Below, in pieces: positions 1-5,944 of a DNA stretch of 9,343 bases (positions within the stretch are counted from its first letter, which is position 1; each line of letters begins with the position of its first letter). Location: assembly GCA_910585015.1 (NCBI GenBank), contig CAJUCT010000091.1, positions 1 through 9,343 on the forward strand, read 5' to 3'. Source of the DNA: an uncultured Acetatifactor sp. (GTDB lineage: Bacteria > Bacillota > Clostridia > Lachnospirales > Lachnospiraceae). The notes under the pieces were generated by a model, which made no database searches, was not told where the DNA came from, and saw only the letters and a program-made list of their open reading frames with translations. A program made the position numbers and the translations under genes.

Positions 1-1
1 G

Positions 2-193
2 TATTGTATCAAAGAAAAACAGGGAATAACAGATACGGATGATTACCTACTTACGTACGCCGTCCTCAAGATGGCCTTTGACAATCTGCACCGCTCCCCG
101 TTCTGGTCCATCACCCCGGACTTCATCATGGAGCTGGGCGAAGCCTACCTCTCCCTCCTGTCGCACAAATTCCTCCGGGAGCGCCTTTCCTGA
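2..193 (+). CDS. C-terminal 63 codons of an unrecognised protein (5' end outside window)
   Basis: This reading frame is open from the left edge to a TGA at 191-193 and has no internal start that would explain it better, so I read it as the tail of a longer gene. The visible residues include DDYLLTYAVLKMAFDNLHR followed by an SPFWSITPDF segment and a helical end rich in Leu and Glu. I do not recognise the family. Its end lies about 125 nt before a truncated topoisomerase III gene of conjugative-element type and is followed by a strong terminator. An accessory gene of the same integrative element is therefore the likeliest identity, but that is inference from position only. An overlapping frame starting at 39 reads as Arg/Ser/Pro-rich nonsense and was not preferred. 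Confidence 0.5.
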   Translation, partial: YCIKEKQGITDTDDYLLTYAVLKMAFDNLHRSPFWSITPDFIMELGEAYLSLLSHKFLRERLS

Positions 194-226
194 AACAGGC
201 GGCGGACAAAACTTTATAAAAACCTT

Positions 227-264
227 AAAGCGGACAAGGATCACACATCTTTGTCCGCTTTTTT
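227..264 (+). terminator. Rho-independent terminator after the partial left-edge gene
   Basis: An 11-bp perfect stem (aaagcggacaa at 227-237 with its complement at 251-261) can be extended by three further pairs including one G-U. It is followed directly by a T run through 264. It sits 34 nt after the stop of the left-edge gene, so it ends that transcript and separates it from the truncated topB. The AAA/TTT base of the stem would also let it act in the reverse direction to some extent. Confidence 0.85.
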
Positions 265-318
265 CATGCCCAAAATCGGGCGAAAACAGTTGATTTTTTC
301 AGAAAGGAGCGACTGCCT

Positions 319-699
319 ATGAGCAAGTTAGTGATCTGCGAGAAGCCCTCGGTGGCGCGGAGCATCGGCAAGGTGCTGGGCGCCTCGAAGCGATGCGACG
401 GCTACCTGGAGGGCGGCGGGTATCTCGTGAGCTGGTGCGTGGGCCATCTGGTGGAGCTGGCCCAGCCGGAGGCTTACGGCGAGACCTACGCCAAGTGGCG
501 GCTGGAGGACCTGCCCATCCTGCCGGAGAAGTGGCGGTATCAGGTGTCCTCGTCCACGAAAAAGCAGTTCCAGGTGTTGAAGGGGCTGATGGGCCGGGAG
601 GATGTGGACTCCATCGTGGAGGCCACCGAATATGAGCGGGAGGGGAGGGCGTCCCGGACACCTTCGGCAGGTCCAAGCATCCCCGCCCATCAGGATTGA
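319..699 (+). pseudogene. topB: Truncated DNA topoisomerase III (topB), N-terminal fragment
   Basis: The first ~109 residues match the N-terminus of the topoisomerase III carried by Tn1549-like and other Gram-positive conjugative elements: KLVICEKPSVARSIG (residues 3-17, containing the TOPRIM Glu), GYLVSWCVGHLVELAQPEAYGE (35-56), LPILPEKW (65-72) and KKQFQVLK (81-88). The family is normally about 600-700 residues; this frame stops after 126. Homology ends inside the TOPRIM metal motif: TDAGREGE (or TDxDREGE) is expected and TEYEREGR is found (103-110). After that the sequence becomes ASRTPSAGPS-type nonsense up to TGA at 697-699. The start is well supported by AAGGAG at 304-309, nine bases upstream. 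The fragment lacks the active-site Tyr, so it cannot be an active topoisomerase. I infer a deletion or rearrangement in a decayed integrative element, with the junction around 640-650 in a G-rich stretch. Confidence 0.85.
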
Positions 700-737
700 G
701 GGGCGGGGGAGTTGAACGGGCGAAGCCGATGTTTTGA
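636..737 (+). pseudogene. Possible out-of-frame C-terminal remnant joined to the topB fragment
   Basis: Where topB homology ends, a different frame is open from 636 to a TGA at 735-737. From about 645 it reads EGVPDTFGRSKHPRPSG and ends in GVERAKPMF. Its basic, Gly/Pro-rich character would fit the tail of another mobile-element protein fused by deletion to topB, or the continuation of topB debris after a one-base change. I do not recognise the peptide. It is too short to be sure it was ever coding. Confidence 0.2.
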
Positions 738-804
738 CGGCGGAAAGAGAAACTCCATAGTTATATCCTCACTTTCGGTCTTCTGCGCAATATATGACCA
801 TTGT

Positions 805-835
805 AAAAAAGCCTTGAAAAATTCAAGGCTTTTTT
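805..835 (-). terminator. Rho-independent terminator of the tRNA-Ser gene
   Basis: An 8-bp perfect stem (gccttgaa 811-818 with ttcaaggc 822-829) around a 3-nt loop is flanked by A6 on the left and T6 on the right. Read on the minus strand it gives a hairpin plus T6, beginning four bases beyond the tRNA 3' end, so it terminates the tRNA transcript. It is symmetric and would also stop plus-strand transcription leaving the topB debris. Confidence 0.85.
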
Positions 836-838
836 AAG

Positions 839-924
839 CGGAGCCGGAGGGATTCGAACCCTCGTGCCCCGGAGGGCAAACGCATTTCGAGTGCGCCCCG
901 TTATGACCGCTTCGATACGGCTCC
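839..924 (-). tRNA. tRNA-Ser, anticodon CGA
   Basis: Read on the minus strand, acceptor arm GGAGCCG (918-924) pairs with CGGCTCC (840-846), with a G discriminator at 839. The anticodon arm is GCGCA-CTCGAAA-TGCGT, giving anticodon CGA, which reads the Ser codon UCG. A long class II variable arm (tgccc...gggca) follows, then the T arm GAGGG-TTCGAAT-CCCTC. The 86-nt length and long variable arm are as expected for tRNA-Ser. The CCA end is not encoded (CTT follows the discriminator), so it must be added after transcription. The 3' end faces the mobile-element debris, which makes this a candidate attachment site. Confidence 0.95.
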
Positions 925-940
925 CTGTGCTACGCTACCT

Positions 941-969
941 ATTTTATAGTATAATCGGCCTTTTGGCAA
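941..969 (-). promoter_or_regulatory. Sigma-A promoter for tRNA-Ser
   Basis: On the minus strand, TTGCCA (964-969) is separated by 17 bases from TAAAAT (941-946). The -10 hexamer lies 16 nt upstream of the mature tRNA 5' end, the right place for a short-leader tRNA transcript. It is back-to-back with the promoter of the phosphofructokinase operon. Confidence 0.65.
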
Positions 970-990
970 GTGATATTTTTCCATTAAGAC

Positions 991-1019
991 TTGTTTGGGA
1001 GAAAGAATTGGGGTATAAT
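991..1019 (+). promoter_or_regulatory. Sigma-A promoter of the pfkA-dnaX operon
   Basis: TTGTTT (991-996), a 17-base spacer and a perfect TATAAT (1014-1019) predict a transcription start near 1026. That leaves a leader of about 55 nt before the first gene. I see no operator palindrome or riboswitch-like structure in that leader. Confidence 0.8.
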
Positions 1020-1080
1020 GACCCTATTGACTCATAAAAAAGGTAGCACATGGAACTAAAATCAGATGGAGGAACGGGAT

Positions 1081-2154
1081 ATGAAGAGAATCGGTATGCT
1101 GACAAGCGGCGGCGACTGTCAGGCGCTGAATGCCGCCATGAGGGGCGTTGTGAAAACCCTGGCAAATTCCAAGGAGAAAGTGGAGATCTATGGTTTCCTT
1201 GACGGCTACAAGGGACTTATTTACAGCAATTTCCAGATGCTGAGCGGCAAGGATTTTTCCGGCATTCTGACGAAGGGCGGCACGATTCTGGGCACCTCCC
1301 GGACTCCGTTTAAGACTATTCATGAGCCGGATGCCAACGGTGTGGACAAGGTGGAATCCATGAAGCAGACCTACCATAAGCTGCAGTTGGACTGCCTGGT
1401 AATCCTGGGGGGCAACGGTACTCACAAGACGGCCAACCTGCTTCGGGAGGAGGGGCTGAACGTGGTGACTCTGCCCAAGACCATCGACAATGACCTGTGG
1501 GGCACAGATATGACATTCGGTTTCCAGAGCGCCGTGAACATTGCCACGGATGCCATCGACTGCATCCACACCACGGCCGCGTCCCATGGGCGGGTATTTA
1601 TCGTGGAGGTTATGGGCCACAAGGTGGGCTGGCTGACGCTGAACGCAGGCATGGCCGGCGGCGCGGACATCATTCTGCTGCCGGAGATCCCCTATGATAT
1701 CGACAAGGTGATCGACAAGATCGAGGAGAGAGACAAGAACGGCAGCCGCTTTACCATCATTGCGGTAGCCGAGGGAGCCATCTCCAAGGAGGACGCGAAG
1801 CTTTCCAAGAAAGACTATAAGAAAAAGATGGAAAAGAACCCCTACCCCTCCGTCTCCTATGAGGTGGCCGCCAAGATCCAGGAAAAGACAGGGCGCGAAG
1901 TCCGGGTGACCGTGCCCGGCCATATGCAGAGAGGGGGAAGCCCCTGCCCTTATGACAGGGTATTTGCCAGCCGTCTGGGTGCAGAGGCGGGCAGGATGAT
2001 CCTGGACGGACAGTACGGCTTTATGGTGGGTTACAAAAATCGTGAGATTGTGCGGGTGCCCTTGGAGGAAGTGGCAGGCAAGCTGAAGACGGTGTCGCCG
2101 GACGCCACCATCGTGCAGGAGGCCAAGCTTCTGGGTATCAGCTTCGGAGATTAA
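1081..2154 (+). CDS. pfkA: 6-phosphofructokinase (atypical, mixed-substrate group III type)
   Basis: Phosphorylates fructose 6-phosphate to fructose 1,6-bisphosphate, the committed step of cytosolic glycolysis. I chose ATG 1081 (357 residues) because GGAGGA at 1068-1073 sits just upstream; the ATG at 1066 overlaps that binding site. Visible motifs are GGDCQALNA (10-18), GGNGT (110-114), PKTIDND (132-138, catalytic Asp136), VMGHKVGW (177-184) and GHMQRGGSP near residues 280-288. The two donor-specificity positions, Gly104 and Gly124 in the E. coli numbering, are Gly113 and Lys133 here. PPi-dependent enzymes usually have Asp and Lys, and classical ATP enzymes Gly and Gly. The Gly/Lys combination is known from atypical ATP-using PFKs. 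The Asp of the usual GGDG motif is Asn112, so the phosphoryl donor should not be assumed. It is the first gene of the operon, 4 nt before dnaX. Confidence 0.92.
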   Translation: MKRIGMLTSGGDCQALNAAMRGVVKTLANSKEKVEIYGFLDGYKGLIYSNFQMLSGKDFSGILTKGGTILGTSRTPFKTIHEPDANGVDKVESMKQTYHKLQLDCLVILGGNGTHKTANLLREEGLNVVTLPKTIDNDLWGTDMTFGFQSAVNIATDAIDCIHTTAASHGRVFIVEVMGHKVGWLTLNAGMAGGADIILLPEIPYDIDKVIDKIEERDKNGSRFTIIAVAEGAISKEDAKLSKKDYKKKMEKNPYPSVSYEVAAKIQEKTGREVRVTVPGHMQRGGSPCPYDRVFASRLGAEAGRMILDGQYGFMVGYKNREIVRVPLEEVAGKLKTVSPDATIVQEAKLLGISFGD

Positions 2155-2158
2155 ACAG

Positions 2159-3745
2159 ATGTCATATACAGCTTTATACCGTAAATTCCGCCCCGATACC
2201 TTTGCGGATGTGAAGGGGCAGGATCATATAGTAACAACTTTAAAAAACCAGATCCGGGCGGGCCGCGTCGGCCATGCCTACCTGTTCACCGGTACCCGGG
2301 GAACGGGCAAGACCTCAGTGGCCAAGATTTTTGCCCGGACCGTAAACTGTGAAAATCCTACGGAGGAGGGGCCCTGCGGACAGTGCCGTATCTGCCGTGC
2401 CATCGCGGCGGGCGCCAGCATGAATGTGATAGAGATTGATGCCGCCTCCAACAACGGCGTGGACAACATCCGGGAGATTGTGGAGGAGGTATCCTACTCC
2501 CCGGCGGAGGGCAAGTACAAGGTCTACATCATTGACGAGGTGCATATGTTGTCCCCAGGCGCGTTCAACGCGTTGCTCAAGACCCTGGAGGAGCCCCCCT
2601 CCTATGTGATTTTTATACTGGCCACCACGGAGGTACACAAGCTGCCTATCACCATACTGTCCAGATGCCAGCGCTACGACTTCAAGCGCATTACCATAGA
2701 CACCATTACCGCCAGGATGCAGCAGCTGACGGAGGCCGAGCAGGTGCAGGTGGAGGAAAAGGCGCTGCGCTATATCGCCAAAGCGGCGGACGGCTCCATG
2801 CGTGATGCTTTGAGCCTGCTGGACCAGTGCATTGCGTTTAACTTGGGAGACGGGCTGACCTATGACAAGGTGCTGGACGTGCTGGGGGCGGTGGACACGG
2901 AGGTGTTTAGCCGTCTGCTTCGCTGTGTGCTGGAGCAGAATGTGCTGGGGTGTGTGCAGCTGCTGGAGGAGATTGTCATGCAGGGCAGGGAACTGTCCCA
3001 GTTTGTGACGGACTTTACCTGGTATCTGCGTAATCTGATGCTGGTGCAGTCCTCGGACAATCTGGAGGATGTGATCGACATGTCCTCTGACAACCTGGCG
3101 CGGCTGAAAAAAGAGGCGGCCATGGTGGACTTAAGCCGCATCATACGCTATATCCGTATTTTCTCGGAACTGTCCGGGCAGATTCGATATGCCAGCCAGA
3201 AGAGGATTCTGGTGGAGATCGCCCTGATCAAGTTGTGCAGGCCCAGCATGGAGACCACCCAGGATGCTCTGCTGGAGCGGATTCGGGATGTGGAGGACAA
3301 GGTGGAGAACGGCGTGACCGTGGTTCCGGCACAGTATGCTCCGGATCAGACAGGAACGGGGGCACCCACGACCGGAGGAGGAGTAAGGCCCAAGCTTCAG
3401 CTGCCCCAGGCCATCCCCGACGATGTGAGAGAGGTGGTCAGCCACTGGGCGGCTATTGTGGGCAGCGCTGAGAATCCCATGAGGATATATTTAAAGGAAG
3501 CCATTCCCAGCCTGGGCGGGGATAATCATCTGATGCTGGTGCTTCAGGACGGGGTGGCATCGGACTATTTTACCCAGCATCCCCAGAACAAGGAGCAATT
3601 GGAGAACCTGATTGCAGGCTATGCAAACAAGGAGATAGAGATCAATATCCAGGTGACGGGAACCCGGCAGGAAGCGGAAGAGAATTATTTCGACCTGCGC
3701 CAGGGAATTCCGGGCGTCAATATGGAGATTGAGGAAGAAGAGTAG
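2159..3745 (+). CDS. dnaX: DNA polymerase III subunit tau/gamma (clamp loader ATPase)
   Basis: The ATPase core of the clamp loader, which places the beta sliding clamp on primed DNA at the replisome. The 528-residue protein begins MSYTALYRKFRP, typical of the family. Walker A GTRGTGKT is at 45-52, four zinc-binding Cys are at 64, 73, 76 and 79, Walker B VYIIDEVH is at 122-129, LLKTLEEPP at 139-147 and the SRC arginine-finger motif at 168-170. The collar domain follows to about residue 365. A Gly/Pro/Thr-rich linker around 395-410 leads to a C-terminal tau-like region that ends in an acidic IEEEE tail. I see no in-frame A AAA AAG slippery site before the linker, so a single full-length product is likely. 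The start is 4 nt after the pfkA stop, with a CGGAGA site inside the end of pfkA, suggesting translational coupling. Confidence 0.97.
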   Translation: MSYTALYRKFRPDTFADVKGQDHIVTTLKNQIRAGRVGHAYLFTGTRGTGKTSVAKIFARTVNCENPTEEGPCGQCRICRAIAAGASMNVIEIDAASNNGVDNIREIVEEVSYSPAEGKYKVYIIDEVHMLSPGAFNALLKTLEEPPSYVIFILATTEVHKLPITILSRCQRYDFKRITIDTITARMQQLTEAEQVQVEEKALRYIAKAADGSMRDALSLLDQCIAFNLGDGLTYDKVLDVLGAVDTEVFSRLLRCVLEQNVLGCVQLLEEIVMQGRELSQFVTDFTWYLRNLMLVQSSDNLEDVIDMSSDNLARLKKEAAMVDLSRIIRYIRIFSELSGQIRYASQKRILVEIALIKLCRPSMETTQDALLERIRDVEDKVENGVTVVPAQYAPDQTGTGAPTTGGGVRPKLQLPQAIPDDVREVVSHWAAIVGSAENPMRIYLKEAIPSLGGDNHLMLVLQDGVASDYFTQHPQNKEQLENLIAGYANKEIEINIQVTGTRQEAEENYFDLRQGIPGVNMEIEEEE

Positions 3746-3784
3746 ATAGGGAATAGGCTGAACTTAAATAGGAGGAGCGAACCA

Positions 3785-4129
3785 ATGGCGAAACGTGGAG
3801 GCTATCCCGGCGGCATGATGCCGGGCAATATGAACAATCTGATGAAGCAGGCGCAGCGTATGCAGCGCCAGATGGAGGAGGGGCAGAAGGAGTTGGAGAC
3901 CAAGGAGTTCACGGCGTCTGCCGGCGGCGGCGCCGTGGAGGTCACGGTATCCGGCAAGAAGGAAGTGTTGAGGGTAAAACTCACCGAGGAGGTGTTGGAC
4001 CCCGAGGATATCGAGATGCTGCAGGACCTGATCATCGCGGCCACCAATGAAGCCCTGAAACAGGCGGATGAGGCCAATGAGGCATTGATGGGCAAGATGA
4101 CCGGAGGTCTGGGAGGTTTCCCGTTCTGA
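3785..4129 (+). CDS. YbaB/EbfC family nucleoid-associated protein
   Basis: A small DNA-binding protein of 114 residues, close to the family norm. It has a Gly/Met-rich N-terminus (GGYPGGMMPGNMNNLMKQ, 5-22) and the conserved helix KQAQRMQRQMEE (21-32). The core beta region contains SAGGGAVEVTVSG (45-57), DPEDIEMLQDLI lies at 72-83, and a C-terminal helix and Gly/Phe tail complete it. Family members form tweezer-like dimers that bind DNA, but their exact role is unsettled. It has a perfect AGGAGG at 3770-3775. It lies between dnaX and recR, as in very many bacteria, and its TGA overlaps the recR ATG by one base, so the two are probably co-translated. Confidence 0.95.
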   Translation: MAKRGGYPGGMMPGNMNNLMKQAQRMQRQMEEGQKELETKEFTASAGGGAVEVTVSGKKEVLRVKLTEEVLDPEDIEMLQDLIIAATNEALKQADEANEALMGKMTGGLGGFPF

Positions 4130-4725
4130 TGGAGTTGTACAGCGGCCATATAAACAAGTTAATAGAGGAGTTGGCAGCGCTGCCGGGTATCGGCGGCAAG
4201 TCGGCTCAGCGCCTGGCTTTCCACCTGATAAACATGCCCAAGGACAAGGTGAACCGTCTGGCCCAGACCATCGTTGAGGCGAAAGAGAATGTCCGGTACT
4301 GCAGCGAATGCTATACTTTGACAGACCGGGACATATGTCCTGTGTGTGCCAATGCCAAGCGCAACCACCGGATCATCATGGTGGTAGAGAATGTGCGGGA
4401 TCTGGCGGCCTATGAAAAGACCGGCAAATACGAAGGGGTCTACCATGTGCTGCACGGAGCCATCTCCCCCATGCTGGGGATCGGCCCCAATGACATCAAA
4501 CTGAAGGAGTTGATATCCCGCCTGGAAAAAGAGGTGGAGGAAGTGATCATCGCCACCAATTCCAGCCTGGAGGGGGAGACCACTGCCATGTATATCAGTA
4601 AACTGATCAAGCCCACCGGCGTCAAGGTGACCAGGATTGCCAGCGGTGTACCGGTGGGCGGGGATCTGGAATATATTGATGAAGTGACACTGCTGAGAGC
4701 GCTGGAAGGGCGTGTGGAAATATAA
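4129..4725 (+). CDS. recR: Recombination mediator protein RecR
   Basis: Works with RecO and RecF to load RecA on SSB-coated gapped DNA during recombinational repair. At 198 residues it is full length. A helix-hairpin-helix segment LPGIGGKSAQRLA is at 18-30. A zinc finger is formed by Cys58, Cys61, Cys70 and Cys73. The TOPRIM domain includes VVENVRD (85-91), HGAISPMLGIGP (109-120), LEGETTAMYI (147-156) and ASGVPVGGDLEYID (171-184). All family hallmarks are present. There is no separate binding site upstream beyond the GGAGGT inside the end of ybaB, which fits translational coupling to that gene. Confidence 0.97.
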   Translation: MELYSGHINKLIEELAALPGIGGKSAQRLAFHLINMPKDKVNRLAQTIVEAKENVRYCSECYTLTDRDICPVCANAKRNHRIIMVVENVRDLAAYEKTGKYEGVYHVLHGAISPMLGIGPNDIKLKELISRLEKEVEEVIIATNSSLEGETTAMYISKLIKPTGVKVTRIASGVPVGGDLEYIDEVTLLRALEGRVEI

Positions 4726-4767
4726 GGAAAAGGATGGAGTGCGCGGAACTCTAATAGGAGATCAGAT

Positions 4768-5814
4768 ATGTCTATTTCTATTACAAAGAGAAATTTTGGA
4801 ACAGACGGCCAGGGCAGGGAGGTAACTCTCTACACCCTGGAGAATCAAAACGGCATGAGAGCGGAGGTCACGGACCTGGGCGCGATCCTGGTAAGCCTCT
4901 ATGTGCCGGATGGTGACGGCAAGCCGGAAGATGTGGTATTGGGCTTTGACAGTGCGGAGGGCTACCTGAAAAACGACAGCTTTTTCGGCGCGACCATCGG
5001 CCCCAGCGCCAACCGTATCGGCGGGGCAAGCTTCGAGATTGAAGGTGTCACCTACAATGTGGATGTGAATGACGGCCCCAACAATCTGCACAGCCATATG
5101 GATCGGGGATACCATAAGCTGCTGTGGGATGCCCAAGTGGGGGAGGACTGCGTTATCTTCACCATCCAGGATACCGATGGCAATATGGGCTTTCCCGGCC
5201 ACAAGGTATTGCGGCTGACCTATACTTTGGATGAGGAAAACGGCCTGACCCTGCACTATCACGGCATCAGCGACAAGAAGACGATCCTCAATCCCACCAA
5301 TCACACATACTTTAATTTAAACGGACATAAGGCGGGCAGCATCGAGGGGCACCAGCTGCAACTCTTTGCCTCCCATTACACCCCTGTGGTGGAGGGCGCG
5401 ATTCCCACCGGGGAGATTGCCCCCGTGGCGGGGACGGTGATGGATTTCACTCTGCCCAAGACAGTGGGAAAAGAGATCTGTGCGGACTTTGAACAGCTGC
5501 TGTTGACCCAGGGATACGACCACAACTGGGTGGTGGACGGCTGGGACGGCAATCTGCGCAAGATTGCCGTGCTGACGGCTCCGGAAAGCGGACGCCGGAT
5601 GGCGGCCTACTCCACGCTGCCCGGTGTGCAGTTCTACGCAGGCAACTGCATTACCCCACAAGAGGGCAAGGACGGAGCCTTTTATGAGAAGAGAAGCGGG
5701 CTGTGCCTGGAGACCCAGTACTATCCGGACAGCATCCACCGGCCGGAATTTCCCTCCTGCGTATTCGGCGGGGAGAGAGAATATGATTCCACCACCGTGT
5801 ACCGCTTTGAATAA
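4768..5814 (+). CDS. galM: Aldose 1-epimerase (galactose mutarotase)
   Basis: Interconverts alpha and beta anomers of galactose or glucose, feeding the Leloir pathway; cytosolic, with no signal peptide. The 348-residue length is normal. Active-site signatures are ANRI (81-84), NNLHSH (105-110, His108 matching the first catalytic His region), NPTNHTYFNL (175-184, His179), YDHNWV (250-255, substrate-binding Asp251) and GLCLETQYYPDS (311-322, catalytic base Glu315). It has AGGAG at 4756-4760 and starts 42 nt after recR with no terminator in between, so it is probably transcribed with the repair genes. Its pairing with pfkA at the other end of the operon gives a carbohydrate theme, but no other Leloir gene is in view. 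Other hexoses are possible substrates. Confidence 0.92.
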   Translation: MSISITKRNFGTDGQGREVTLYTLENQNGMRAEVTDLGAILVSLYVPDGDGKPEDVVLGFDSAEGYLKNDSFFGATIGPSANRIGGASFEIEGVTYNVDVNDGPNNLHSHMDRGYHKLLWDAQVGEDCVIFTIQDTDGNMGFPGHKVLRLTYTLDEENGLTLHYHGISDKKTILNPTNHTYFNLNGHKAGSIEGHQLQLFASHYTPVVEGAIPTGEIAPVAGTVMDFTLPKTVGKEICADFEQLLLTQGYDHNWVVDGWDGNLRKIAVLTAPESGRRMAAYSTLPGVQFYAGNCITPQEGKDGAFYEKRSGLCLETQYYPDSIHRPEFPSCVFGGEREYDSTTVYRFE

Positions 5815-5944
5815 TTTTTTACCATAAGAAAAATGTCGAAGGGTTTTCCGATCCGCACGACAAGGAATGCTAAAATACCTCTCACCCCCGTGCTATATTT
5901 ATAGCTGATATCGGCTGGAAAGCATAGGAGTGGGAGGTGTTTTT
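5815..5944 (+). other. Intergenic gap between galM and the LysM gene
   Basis: A 130-bp spacer without an ORF or convincing terminator hairpin. There is a T run right after the galM stop (5815-5821) but no GC-rich stem before it. Possible -10 elements are TAAAAT at 5871-5876 and TATATT at 5894-5899, the latter inside a small palindrome (ctata/tatag, 5893-5904). Neither has a good -35 at normal distance. A promoter for the envelope cluster is expected here, but I cannot place it confidently. Confidence 0.4.
5932..5939 (+). promoter_or_regulatory. Ribosome binding site deciding the start of the LysM gene
   Basis: GGGAGGTG is complementary to the 16S 3' end and lies five bases before ATG 5945. 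An in-frame GTG at 5930 overlaps this site and so is not the likely start. Confidence 0.75.

Noticed and set aside
202..237. Direct repeat gcggacaa at 202-209 and 230-237 as a possible att or binding-site pair
   Set aside because: It is only eight bases, and the second copy is fully explained as the terminator stem.
1027..1055. Second promoter beginning with TTGACT upstream of pfkA
   Set aside because: No -10-like hexamer lies 16-18 bases downstream, and the upstream TTGTTT/TATAAT pair is much better.
1024..1923. A 299-codon minus-strand frame opposite pfkA
   Set aside because: It mirrors the pfkA codon pattern and has no recognisable motif or ribosome binding site; the sense strand carries complete PFK motifs.
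2239..2248. T TTA AAA AAC slippery-type heptamers in frame near codon 27 of dnaX
   Set aside because: A -1 shift here would end within about 40 codons, far before the ATPase motifs. Programmed dnaX frameshifting elsewhere occurs near the linker, and no stimulatory structure is obvious.
3107..3112. A6 run followed by G in dnaX resembling the A AAA AAG frameshift site
   Set aside because: The reading frame is CTG AAA AAA GAG, so the heptamer is out of phase with the required A AAA AAG frame.
5861..5899. Possible sigma-H or sigma-A promoter before the LysM gene (AAGGAAT, TAAAAT, TATATT)
   Set aside because: None of the -10-like elements has an adequate -35 at normal spacing, and the AGGAAT has no matching GAAT -10; recorded only as an intergenic note.
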